DNA from: Hippasteria phrygiana
Lineage: Eukaryota > Echinodermata > Asteroidea > Valvatida > Goniasteridae
Assembly: GCA_037893225.1 (NCBI GenBank)
Contig: JAZGUH010000559.1
Coordinates: 992,001 to 1,056,000, forward strand
Reading direction: 5' to 3'
DNA length: 64,000 bases
The notes beneath the pieces are model-generated. The model saw only the letters and a program-made list of their open reading frames with translations. It had not been told where the DNA came from and made no database searches. A program made the position numbers and the translations under genes. Position 1 is the first letter of the stretch, and each line of letters begins with the position of its first letter. Below, piece by piece: positions 31,784 to 45,327 of this stretch.

Positions 31784-34700
31784 TTAAAGGGGCTGTGTCG
31801 TCACGATCATAGCTAGCAGGCTTGCGGCTGTACACTGAATCCCGAACTGATGAACGCAGATGAACCCATGTAACTGCAAATAATACCCCACGACCGCGCG
31901 CTGACCTACAGGGCTCGCGCGCGCTGACCCACAGGGCGCGCGCGCCATATCAGATTACAATTGCAATGACTGCTGCATGCATGATCCTGTACATACTGCG
32001 ATATATACGATAGGCCTACAGTCGAACATAGTCCGTGATAACATGACACCCCACCCGCCAAACGCCAAAATGTACCATGACAGAACTAAACGAAAATAAG
32101 TAAATAAGTAAATCTGTATTTATAATTGTAAAATAAATAATGCACCAGCCCCTTCCTATACAAAAATAAAGTTGTAGGCCTATGTATCGAAATAAATTTC
32201 GACTAAAATCGGCTGTGCGTGCAATGATGAGCAAATCAAAGTAAAACAGCTATACTGATGCCGATATTGAGTCCACGACCTTGTGTTACATTTGACGACA
32301 GGAATTTATGGAAAGTTACATCATAAGAGTTATTTCAACACTATCAAATAATAAACACAATAATAACAGGTATTACCAATAAATAATATACGCCAAACAA
32401 ATGAGATTTCACCAGTGGCGAGTAAATCCGTGTCGAAAAGTGGGGATGATTATTGAATTTGTCAACGAAGTACTGCATCTTGAACTTTTTCTCAACGGGG
32501 GATACCCCTGCCCTAAACACCGCTTGAAATTTGAAACATCACTTTGTGTACAATTTTCCCCTTTTTAAATTTACGAAACAAAAAAGAAATACAAATCGGC
32601 GGGCCCCTGAACTCCTTCCCCGTGTTTACGCCACTGGCGCACAGATCCCCACATCACTATGATAAAGATGACTACCGAAGAAACAAAGAAATAAACACCC
32701 CGACAAATAATCAAACAACCCTAATTTTCACCTGTTTTGCACGAATTATTCGCTTATTACTTTTTATGACATGAACAATTCACATACCGAGTACTTGGAT
32801 CGGATGTATACTGTACATGTAATGTGTGTACTGTACATGTTGACTATACATTACATGTAGACTTGATCTGCGGAAATGTTGTTTCACACAGCGAGTTGTT
32901 GACAAGTGCCATTGGAATAGCGACCAAGTAAAGTTGTTTCAGCTCTATCTTCTTCGTATGTGCGCGTGCGTGAAGAGAAAATGTTCCTCATTTTCATACA
33001 GAATTGACGCATGCGCACTAGTTTCCCTCATTTTTCAAATTTACAGTTACAAAGCCATGATTCTTAACCCCTTGGGCACGGTATTTTACGGGAGACGTCG
33101 GGGTGTTGCAGCGGTTCTGGCAGCCAAATCGAACCGCTACAATGTGTTTTTGCAGTCAAGCATGACATAAACAATAATCCAACAATGGATTGAAACTGCA
33201 CAAACGGCGGCCAATGGCGTCATCCGGCCGCATAATTTTGTTTCCAAGGAAGGTTAGGGGCAGTTATCATAAATGGGCGTATCTAGACCGCTATTACCAT
33301 CATGCATATTCATGATTAAGTTATTTTTTATAATAAGCATCGCACGCATCATTCAGACAACAATATAAGGTTGAAGTAAAAATATTTGGTCCAGCTACTG
33401 TTGTGGCTATATTGGTAGAGCATAAGGCTTTGGACTACAGAGGCCTGGGTTCGAATCCTTTGCCCGATTTATATTTATTTTTCTTGTACTAATTGTGGTG
33501 TGGAGGATTTTATTTCAAGGGAAAACAAGTCTGAGAACCTGTCTCAGCTCACACAGCCAAGTACAGCGCCCATTTATGATAATTGCCCTAACTTTCCTAG
33601 GGAAAAAAATCACGCCATCCGGCCTGGTGGCATTTTTTTGACGCCATATGGCGTCATCCGTACGCAAGGGATAATGGTATTCATTCAACCATGTTCGGGT
33701 ATTGTACTGCCGCCGTGTGGTTTCTTCTCTGTTTCAATAGGTTTAAAAATTCTCTCAGGCAGTAACAGCTTAGTGGCCGAGTGGTTAAGCGAGTCGTTCA
33801 TCGAGTCGTTTATCGGCTCTTAAGCTGAGGGTTCGATTCCCAGCTTTTCAGTATTTCCTTTTTCTTTTCCAGAAATGTCATTATTTATAAGAGTATTCGT
33901 TTACCGTCCCCAAATACCAACTGTACTGTGGCGTGCGGTCGATTAGCAGTGCAGTTGGGACCGCTCGTGAAGTCCAGGTAAGCATCATCGTACAGGCTCA
34001 TGGCACGTTTGGCTGGCTCGGCAGTCATTGCTTAGGGTGCAGCCATGTTCCTCCCTTTTACGGTGCTAGACCTTCAGGTTATATGGATGAGTGGGGAAGG
34101 AGGTGTGATGGACCGGGGTCTGATCTGTGATGGACCGGAATCCGAGCCCTTAAGAGTCCTACATGGGAGCCGGTAAGCCGGAGTATGGGGCCCCGGTGAA
34201 TCGCGGCACCTGAAAGCTTGGTCAACATCACATAACTTTTTTGTTTAAAAAGGCATAATACCAGAATGCATATTTGATTGATTAACTCTAAGGGTTTCCG
34301 GGAAAAAAAACAAGTAATGTTCTTTATTTATTATTATATTTAAAAGTAGTGTACACGATTGGTAATCGTCTAAGTTGTTTTTACTGAATTATTACGAAAT
34401 ACCTTACTCGATTGTAAGTTAATAGTAGTCTCAATCATCCTGTGAAATTACGGCACTAGTTGTGCTGTCGTTGTCAAGAAAAGTAGAAATTGATATCGTT
34501 TTCCAACGATTTCCAGCTGGAAAACTTTGGAAAACTGCCCTTAAGACTTAAGTCAAGGCGCGCGTGGCTACCCGAACAGTGGCGCGCCCCGGACATGCTG
34601 CCATTCGGAGCGCGTCACGCGTCCAGGTAGCCACGCGTGCCTTGACAAAAGGCTATCATCCGCCAAACGGCTGGAAAGGAGCGCCGTTTTTCTCTCTTGT

Positions 34701-35172
34701 TTTCGCCATCCAACAACGCAAAACTTTGAACAGGTTAGTAGAACGATATTTCCTGTAAAACACTAACCCCCAAATCCGCCCATTTTTGAAAATTGTAACA
34801 ATGACCGATCATGTACATTACCTTTAAGGACATTTATTTTGCAAGCTTCGACTTCTCAGAATATGCACCCATGTCTGTGCCCGCAATTATTTTCTTATTA
34901 TTTTATTTATTGGGTATTTAGTATAACTACTGTGAAGGGAAATTCGATCCTACGAAGCTTCGATCGCGAACGGCGCCCCTTCGGCCAGTAGTATAGATAG
35001 CTACCAGACTATTGTGCAACTTCATGGCAGCTCTTCTTCGTATATGCGCGTGCGTGAAGAGAAAATGTTCCTCATTTTCATACAGAATTGCGCATGCGCA
35101 CTAGTTTTCCCCATTTTTCGGCGGGAGATTTTACGAAATTCCCCAGACGTTGTTACTGGCGGTTCGTGGCTA
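31784..35172 (+). repeat. Array unit 4 (3,389 bp)
   Basis: Carries CTAG but CAGTAACAG and GAAAATTG, so the CTAG follows the variant state of the preceding unit's end. Confidence 0.95.
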
Positions 35173-38100
35173 TTAAAGGGGCTGTGTCGTCACGATCATA
35201 GCAGGCTTGCGGCTGTACACTGAATCCCGAACTGATGAACGCAGATGAACCCATGTAACTGCAAATAATACCCCACGACCGCGCGCTGACCTACAGGGCT
35301 CGCGCGCGCTGACCCACAGGGCGCGCGCGCCATATCAGATTACAATTGCAATGACTGCTGCATGCATGATCCTGTACATACTGCGATATATACGATAGGC
35401 CTACAGTCGAACATAGTCCGTGATAACATGACACCCCACCCGCCAAACGCCAAAATGTACCATGACAGAACTAAACGAAAATAAGTAAATAAGTAAATCT
35501 GTATTTATAATTGTAAAATAAATAATGCACCAGCCCCTTCCTATACAAAAATAAAGTTGTAGGCCTATGTATCGAAATAAATTTCGACTAAAATCGGCTG
35601 TGCGTGCAATGATGAGCAAATCAAAGTAAAACAGCTATACTGATGCCGATATTGAGTCCACGACCTTGTGTTACATTTGACGACAGGAATTTATGGAAAG
35701 TTACATCATAAGAGTTATTTCAACACTATCAAATAATAAACACAATAATAACAGGTATTACCAATAAATAATATACGCCAAACAAATGAGATTTCACCAG
35801 TGGCGAGTAAATCCGTGTCGAAAAGTGGGGATGATTATTGAATTTGTCAACGAAGTACTGCATCTTGAACTTTTTCTCAACGGGGGATACCCCTGCCCTA
35901 AACACCGCTTGAAATTTGAAACATCACTTTGTGTACAATTTTCCCCTTTTTAAATTTACGAAACAAAAAAGAAATACAAATCGGCGGGCCCCTGAACTCC
36001 TTCCCCGTGTTTACGCCACTGGCGCACAGATCCCCACATCACTATGATAAAGATGACTACCGAAGAAACAAAGAAATAAACACCCCGACAAATAATCAAA
36101 CAACCCTAATTTTCACCTGTTTTGCACGAATTATTCGCTTATTACTTTTTATGACATGAACAATTCACATACCGAGTACTTGGATCGGATGTATACTGTA
36201 CATGTAATGTGTGTACTGTACATGTTGACTATACATTACATGTAGACTTGATCTGCGGAAATGTTGTTTCACACAGCGAGTTGTTGACAAGTGCCATTGG
36301 AATAGCGACCAAGTAAAGTTGTTTCAGCTCTATCTTCTTCGTATGTGCGCGTGCGTGAAGAGAAAATGTTCCTCATTTTCATACAGAATTGACGCATGCG
36401 CACTAGTTTCCCTCATTTTTCAAATTTACAGTTACAAAGCCATGATTCTTAACCCCTTGGGCACGGTATTTTACGGGAGACGTCGGGGTGTTGCAGCGGT
36501 TCTGGCAGCCAAATCGAACCGCTACAATGTGTTTTTGCAGTCAAGCATGACATAAACAATAATCCAACAATGGATTGAAACTGCACAAACGGCGGCCAAT
36601 GGCGTCATCCGGCCGCATAATTTTGTTTCCAAGGAAGGTTAGGGGCAGTTATCATAAATGGGCGTATCTAGACCGCTATTACCATCATGCATATTCATGA
36701 TTAAGTTATTTTTTATAATAAGCATCGCACGCATCATTCAGACAACAATATAAGGTTGAAGTAAAAATATTTGGTCCAGCTACTGTTGTGGCTATATTGG
36801 TAGAGCATAAGGCTTTGGACTACAGAGGCCTGGGTTCGAATCCTTTGCCCGATTTATATTTATTTTTCTTGTACTAATTGTGGTGTGGAGGATTTTATTT
36901 CAAGGGAAAACAAGTCTGAGAACCTGTCTCAGCTCACACAGCCAAGTACAGCGCCCATTTATGATAATTGCCCTAACTTTCCTAGGGAAAAAAATCACGC
37001 CATCCGGCCTGGTGGAATTTTTTTGACGCCATATGGCGTCATCCGTACGCAAGGGATAATGGTATTCATTCAACCATGTTCGGGTATTGTACTGCCGCCG
37101 TGTGGTTTCTTCTCTGTTTCAATAGGTTTAAACATTCTCTCAGGCAGTAACAGCTTAGTGGCCGAGTGGTTAAGCGAGTCGTTCATCGAGTCGTTTATCG
37201 GCTCTTAAGCTGAGGGTTCGATTCCCAGCTTTTCAGTATTTCCTTTTTCTTTTCCAGAAATGTCATTATTTATAAGAGTATTCGTTTACCGTCCCCAAAT
37301 ACCAACTGTACTGTGGCGTGCGGTCGATTAGCAGTGCAGTTGGGACCGCTCGTGAAGTCCAGGTAAGCATCATCGTACAGGCTCATGGCACGTTTGGCTG
37401 GCTCGGCAGTCATTGCTTAGGGTGCAGCCATGTTCCTCCCTTTTACGGTGCTAGACCTTCAGGTTATATGGATGAGTGGGGAAGGAGGTGTGATGGACCG
37501 GGGTCTGATCTGTGATGGACCGGAATCCGAGCCCTTAAGAGTCCTACATGGGAGCCGGTAAGCCGGAGTATGGGGCCCCGGTGAATCGCGGCACCTGAAA
37601 GCTTGGTCAACATCACATAACTTTTTTGTTTAAAAAGGCATAATACCAGAATGCATATTTGATTGATTAACTCTAAGGGTTTCCGGGAAAAAAAACAAGT
37701 AATGTTCTTTATTTATTATTATATTTAAAAGTAGTGTACACGATTGGTAATCGTCTAAGTTGTTTTTACTGAATTATTACGAAATACCTTACTCGATTGT
37801 AAGTTAATAGTAGTCTCAATCATCCTGTGAAATTACGGCACTAGTTGTGCTGTCGTTGTCAAGAAAAGTAGAAATTGATATCGTTTTCCAACGATTTCCA
37901 GCTGGAAAACTTTGGAAAACTGCCCTTAAGACTTAAGTCAAGGCGCGCGTGGCTACCCGAACAGTGGCGCGCCCCGGACATGCTGCCATTCGGAGCGCGT
38001 CACGCGTCCAGGTAGCCACGCGTGCCTTGACAAAAGGCTATCATCCGCCAAACGGCTGGAAAGGAGCGCCGTTTTTCTCTCTTGTTTTCGCCATCCAACA

Positions 38101-38557
38101 ACGCAAAACTTTGAACAGGTTAGTAGAACGATATTTCCTGTAAAACACTAACCCCCAAATCCGCCCATTTTTGAAAATTGTAACAATGACCGATCATGTA
38201 CATTACCTTTAAGGACATTTATTTTGCAAGCTTCGACTTCTCAGAATATGCACCCATGTCTGTGCCCGCAATTATTTTCTTATTATTTTATTTATTGGGT
38301 ATTTAGTATAACTACTGTGAAGGGAAATTCGATCCTACGAAGCTTCGATCGCGAACGGCGCCCCTTCGGCCAGTAGTATAGATAGCTACCAGACTATTGT
38401 GCAACTTCATGGCAGCTCTTCTTCGTATATGCGCGTGCGTGAAGAGAAAATGTTCCTCATTTTCATACAGAATTGCGCATGCGCACTAGTTTTCCCCATT
38501 TTTCGGCGGGAGATTTTACGAAATTCCCCAGACGTTGTTACTGGCGGTTCGTGGCTA
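35173..38557 (+). repeat. Array unit 5 (3,385 bp)
   Basis: No CTAG. It has TTTAAACATTC (shared with units 6 and 8) and a private A in GGTGGAATTT (about 37016). Confidence 0.95.
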
Positions 38558-41500
38558 TTAAAGGGGCTGTGTCGTCACGATCATAGCAGGCTTGCGGCTG
38601 TACACTGAATCCCGAACTGATGAACGCAGATGAACCCATGTAACTGCAAATAATACCCCACGACCGCGCGCTGACCTACAGGGCTCGCGCGCGCTGACCC
38701 ACAGGGCGCGCGCGCCATATCAGATTACAATTGCAATGACTGCTGCATGCATGATCCTGTACATACTGCGATATATACGATAGGCCTACAGTCGAACATA
38801 GTCCGTGATAACATGACACCCCACCCGCCAAACGCCAAAATGTACCATGACAGAACTAAACGAAAATAAGTAAATAAGTAAATCTGTATTTATAATTGTA
38901 AAATAAATAATGCACCAGCCCCTTCCTATACAAAAATAAAGTTGTAGGCCTATGTATCGAAATAAATTTCGACTAAAATCGGCTGTGCGTGCAATGATGA
39001 GCAAATCAAAGTAAAACAGCTATACTGATGCCGATATTGAGTCCACGACCTTGTGTTACATTTGACGACAGGAATTTATGGAAAGTTACATCATAAGAGT
39101 TATTTCAACACTATCAAATAATAAACACAATAATAACAGGTATTACCAATAAATAATATACGCCAAACAAATGAGATTTCACCAGTGGCGAGTAAATCCG
39201 TGTCGAAAAGTGGGGATGATTATTGAATTTGTCAACGAAGTACTGCATCTTGAACTTTTTCTCAACGGGGGATACCCCTGCCCTAAACACCGCTTGAAAT
39301 TTGAAACATCACTTTGTGTACAATTTTCCCCTTTTTAAATTTACGAAACAAAAAAGAAATACAAATCGGCGGGCCCCTGAACTCCTTCCCCGTGTTTACG
39401 CCACTGGCGCACAGATCCCCACATCACTATGATAAAGATGACTACCGAAGAAACAAAGAAATAAACACCCCGACAAATAATCAAACAACCCTAATTTTCA
39501 CCTGTTTTGCACGAATTATTCGCTTATTACTTTTTATGACATGAACAATTCACATACCGAGTACTTGGATCGGATGTATACTGTACATGTAATGTGTGTA
39601 CTGTACATGTTGACTATACATTACATGTAGACTTGATCTGCGGAAATGTTGTTTCACACAGCGAGTTGTTGACAAGTGCCATTGGAATAGCGACCAAGTA
39701 AAGTTGTTTCAGCTCTATCTTCTTCGTATGTGCGCGTGCGTGAAGAGAAAATGTTCCTCATTTTCATACAGAATTGACGCATGCGCACTAGTTTCCCTCA
39801 TTTTTCAAATTTACAGTTACAAAGCCATGATTCTTAACCCCTTGGGCACGGTATTTTACGGGAGACGTCGGGGTGTTGCAGCGGTTCTGGCAGCCAAATC
39901 GAACCGCTACAATGTGTTTTTGCAGTCAAGCATGACATAAACAATAATCCAACAATGGATTGAAACTGCACAAACGGCGGCCAATGGCGTCATCCGGCCG
40001 CATAATTTTGTTTCCAAGGAAGGTTAGGGGCAGTTATCATAAATGGGCGTATCTAGACCGCTATTACCATCATGCATATTCATGATTAAGTTATTTTTTA
40101 TAATAAGCATCGCACGCATCATTCAGACACCAATATAAGGTTGAAGTAAAAATATTTGGTCCAGCTACTGTTGTGGCTATATTGGTAGAGCATAAGGCTT
40201 TGGACTACAGAGGCCTGGGTTCGAATCCTTTGCCCGATTTATATTTATTTTTCTTGTACTAATTGTGGTGTGGAGGATTTTATTTCAAGGGAAAACAAGT
40301 CTGAGAACCTGTCTCAGCTCACACAGCCAAGTACAGCGCCCATTTATGATAATTGCCCTAACTTTCCTAGGGAAAAAAATCACGCCATCCGGCCTGGTGG
40401 CATTTTTTTGACGCCATATGGCGTCATCCGTACGCAAGGGATAATGGTATTCATTCAACCATGTTCGGGTATTGTACTGCCGCCGTGTGGTTTCTTCTCT
40501 GTTTCAATAGGTTTAAACATTCTCTCAGGCAGTAACAGCTTAGTGGCCGAGTGGTTAAGCGAGTCGTTCATCGAGTCGTTTATCGGCTCTTAAGCTGAGG
40601 GTTCGATTCCCAGCTTTTCAGTATTTCCTTTTTCTTTTCCAGAAATGTCATTATTTATAAGAGTATTCGTTTACCGTCCCCAAATACCAACTGTACTGTG
40701 GCGTGCGGTCGATTAGCAGTGCAGTTGGGACCGCTCGTGAAGTCCAGGTAAGCATCATCGTACAGGCTCATGGCACGTTTGGCTGGCTCGGCAGTCATTG
40801 CTTAGGGTGCAGCCATGTTCCTCCCTTTTACGGTGCTAGACCTTCAGGTTATATGGATGAGTGGGGAAGGAGGTGTGATGGACCGGGGTCTGATCTGTGA
40901 TGGACCGGAATCCGAGCCCTTAAGAGTCCTACATGGGAGCCGGTAAGCCGGAGTATGGGGCCCCGGTGAATCGCGGCACCTGAAAGCTTGGTCAACATCA
41001 CATAACTTTTTTGTTTAAAAAGGCATAATACCAGAATGCATATTTGATTGATTAACTCTAAGGGTTTCCGGGAAAAAAAACAAATAATGTTCTTTATTTA
41101 TTATTATATTTAAAAGTAGTGTACACGATTGGTAATCGTCTAAGTTGTTTTTACTGAATTATTACGAAATACCTTACTCGATTGTAAGTTAATAGTAGTC
41201 TCAATCATCCTGTGAAATTACGGCACTAGTTGTGCTGTCGTTGTCAAGAAAAGTAGAAATTGATATCGTTTTCCAACGATTTCCAGCTGGAAAACTTTGG
41301 AAAACTGCCCTTAAGACTTAAGTCAAGGCGCGCGTGGCTACCCGAACAGTGGCGCGCCCCGGACATGCTGCCATTCGGAGCGCGTCACGCGTCCAGGTAG
41401 CCACGCGTGCCTTGACAAAAGGCTATCATCCGCCAAACGGCTGGAAAGGAGCGCCGTTTTTCTCTCTTGTTTTCGCCATCCAACAACGCAAAACTTTGAA

Positions 41501-41942
41501 CAGGTTAGTAGAACGATATTTCCTGTAAAACACTAACCCCCAAATCCGCCCATTTTTGAAAATTGTAACAATGACCGATCATGTACATTACCTTTAAGGA
41601 CATTTATTTTGCAAGCTTCGACTTCTCAGAATATGCACCCATGTCTGTGCCCGCAATTATTTTCTTATTATTTTATTTATTGGGTATTTAGTATAACTAC
41701 TGTGAAGGGAAATTCGATCCTACGAAGCTTCGATCGCGAACGGCGCCCCTTCGGCCAGTAGTATAGATAGCTACCAGACTATTGTGCAACTTCATGGCAG
41801 CTCTTCTTCGTATATGCGCGTGCGTGAAGAGAAAATGTTCCTCATTTTCATACAGAATTGCGCATGCGCACTAGTTTTCCCCATTTTTCGGCGGGAGATT
41901 TTACGAAATTCCCCAGACGTTGTTACTGGCGGTTCGTGGCTA
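38558..41942 (+). repeat. Array unit 6 (3,385 bp)
   Basis: No CTAG. It has TTTAAACATTC and CAAATAATG (both shared with unit 8) and a private C in CAGACACCAATA (about 40130). Confidence 0.95.
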
Positions 41943-44900
41943 TTAAAGGGGCTGTGTCGTCACGATCATAGCAGGCTTGCGGCTGTACACTGAATCCCGA
42001 ACTGATGAACGCAGATGAACCCATGTAACTGCAAATAATACCCCACGACCGCGCGCTGACCTACAGGGCTCGCGCGCGCTGACCCACAGGGCGCGCGCGC
42101 CATATCAGATTACAATTGCAATGACTGCTGCATGCATGATCCTGTACATACTGCGATATATACGATAGGCCTACAGTCGAACATAGTCCGTGATAACATG
42201 ACACCCCACCCGCCAAACGCCAAAATGTACCATGACAGAACTAAACGAAAATAAGTAAATAAGTAAATCTGTATTTATAATTGTAAAATAAATAATGCAC
42301 CAGCCCCTTCCTATACAAAAATAAAGTTGTAGGCCTATGTATCGAAATAAATTTCGACTAAAATCGGCTGTGCGTGCAATGATGAGCAAATCAAAGTAAA
42401 ACAGCTATACTGATGCCGATATTGAGTCCACGACCTTGTGTTACATTTGACGACAGGAATTTATGGAAAGTTACATCATAAGAGTTATTTCAACACTATC
42501 AAATAATAAACACAATAATAACAGGTATTACCAATAAATAATATACGCCAAACAAATGAGATTTCACCAGTGGCGAGTAAATCCGTGTCGAAAAGTGGGG
42601 ATGATTATTGAATTTGTCAACGAAGTACTGCATCTTGAACTTTTTCTCAACGGGGGATACCCCTGCCCTAAACACCGCTTGAAATTTGAAACATCACTTT
42701 GTGTACAATTTTCCCCTTTTTAAATTTACGAAACAAAAAAGAAATACAAATCGGCGGGCCCCTGAACTCCTTCCCCGTGTTTACGCCACTGGCGCACAGA
42801 TCCCCACATCACTATGATAAAGATGACTACCGAAGAAACAAAGAAATAAACACCCCGACAAATAATCAAACAACCCTAATTTTCACCTGTTTTGCACGAA
42901 TTATTCGCTTATTACTTTTTATGACATGAACAATTCACATACCGAGTACTTGGATCGGATGTATACTGTACATGTAATGTGTGTACTGTACATGTTGACT
43001 ATACATTACATGTAGACTTGATCTGCGGAAATGTTGTTTCACACAGCGAGTTGTTGACAAGTGCCATTGGAATAGCGACCAAGTAAAGTTGTTTCAGCTC
43101 TATCTTCTTCGTATGTGCGCGTGCGTGAAGAGAAAATGTTCCTCATTTTCATACAGAATTGACGCATGCGCACTAGTTTCCCTCATTTTTCAAATTTACA
43201 GTTACAAAGCCATGATTCTTAACCCCTTGGGCACGGTATTTTACGGGAGACGTCGGGGTGTTGCAGCGGTTCTGGCAGCCAAATCGAACCGCTACAATGT
43301 GTTTTTGCAGTCAAGCATGACATAAACAATAATCCAACAATGGATTGAAACTGCACAAACGGCGGCCAATGGCGTCATCCGGCCGCATAATTTTGTTTCC
43401 AAGGAAGGTTAGGGGCAGTTATCATAAATGGGCGTATCTAGACCGCTATTACCATCATGCATATTCATGATTAAGTTATTTTTTATAATAAGCATCGCAC
43501 GCATCATTCAGACAACAATATAAGGTTGAAGTAAAAATATTTGGTCCAGCTACTGTTGTGGCTATATTGGTAGAGCATAAGGCTTTGGACTACAGAGGCC
43601 TGGGTTCGAATCCTTTGCCCGATTTATATTTATTTTTCTTGTACTAATTGTGGTGTGGAGGATTTTATTTCAAGGGAAAACAAGTCTGAGAACCTGTCTC
43701 AGCTCACACAGCCAAGTACAGCGCCCATTTATGATAATTGCCCTAACTTTCCTAGGGAAAAAAATCACGCCATCCGGCCTGGTGGCATTTTTTTGACGCC
43801 ATATGGCGTCATCCGTACGCAAGGGATAATGGTATTCATTCAACCATGTTCGGGTATTGTACTGCCGCCGTGTGGTTTCTTCTCTGTTTCAATAGGTTTA
43901 AAAATTCTCTCAGGCAGCAACAGCTTAGTGGCCGAGTGGTTAAGCGAGTCGTTCATCGAGTCGTTTATCGGCTCTTAAGCTGAGGGTTCGATTCCCAGCT
44001 TTTCAGTATTTCCTTTTTCTTTTCCAGAAATGTCATTATTTATAAGAGTATTCGTTTACCGTCCCCAAATACCAACTGTACTGTGGCGTGCGGTCGATTA
44101 GCAGTGCAGTTGGGACCGCTCGTGAAGTCCAGGTAAGCATCATCGTACAGGCTCATGGCACGTTTGGCTGGCTCGGCAGTCATTGCTTAGGGTGCAGCCA
44201 TGTTCCTCCCTTTTACGGTGCTAGACCTTCAGGTTATATGGATGAGTGGGGAAGGAGGTGTGATGGACCGGGGTCTGATCTGTGATGGACCGGAATCCGA
44301 GCCCTTAAGAGTCCTACATGGGAGCCGGTAAGCCGGAGTATGGGGCCCCGGTGAATCGCGGCACCTGAAAGCTTGGTCAACATCACATAACTTTTTTGTT
44401 TAAAAAGGCATAATACCAGAATGCATATTTGATTGATTAACTCTAAGGGTTTCCGGGAAAAAAAACAAGTAATGTTCTTTATTTATTATTATATTTAAAA
44501 GTAGTGTACACGATTGGTAATCGTCTAAGTTGTTTTTACTGAATTATTACGAAATACCTTACTCGATTGTAAGTTAATAGTAGTCTCAATCATCCTGTGA
44601 AATTACGGCACTAGTTGTGCTGTCGTTGTCAAGAAAAGTAGAAATTGATATCGTTTTCCAACGATTTCCAGCTGGAAAACTTTGGAAAACTGCCCTTAAG
44701 ACTTAAGTCAAGGCGCGCGTGGCTACCCGAACAGTGGCGCGCCCCGGACATGCTGCCATTCGGAGCGCGTCACGCGTCCAGGTAGCCACGCGTGCCTTGA
44801 CAAAAGGCTATCATCCGCCAAACGGCTGGAAAGGAGCGCCGTTTTTCTCTCTTGTTTTCGCCATCCAACAACGCAAAACTTTGAACAGGTTAGTAGAACG

Positions 44901-45327
44901 ATATTTCCTGTAAAACACTAACCCCCAAATCCGCCCATTTTTGACAATTGTAACAATGACCGATCATGTACATTACCTTTAAGGACATTTATTTTGCAAG
45001 CTTCGACTTCTCAGAATATGCACCCATGTCTGTGCCCGCAATTATTTTCTTATTATTTTATTTATTGGGTATTTAGTATAACTACTGTGAAGGGAAATTC
45101 GATCCTACGAAGCTTCGATCGCGAACGGCGCCCCTTCGGCCAGTAGTATAGATAGCTACCAGACTATTGTGCAACTTCATGGCAGCTCTTCTTCGTATAT
45201 GCGCGTGCGTGAAGAGAAAATGTTCCTCATTTTCATACAGAATTGCGCATGCGCACTAGTTTTCCCCATTTTTCGGCGGGAGATTTTACGAAATTCCCCA
45301 GACGTTGTTACTGGCGGTTCGTGGCTA
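41943..45327 (+). repeat. Array unit 7 (3,385 bp)
   Basis: No CTAG, but CAGCAACAG and GACAATTG as in units 2 and 3. It separates units 6 and 8, which share variants it lacks. Confidence 0.95.
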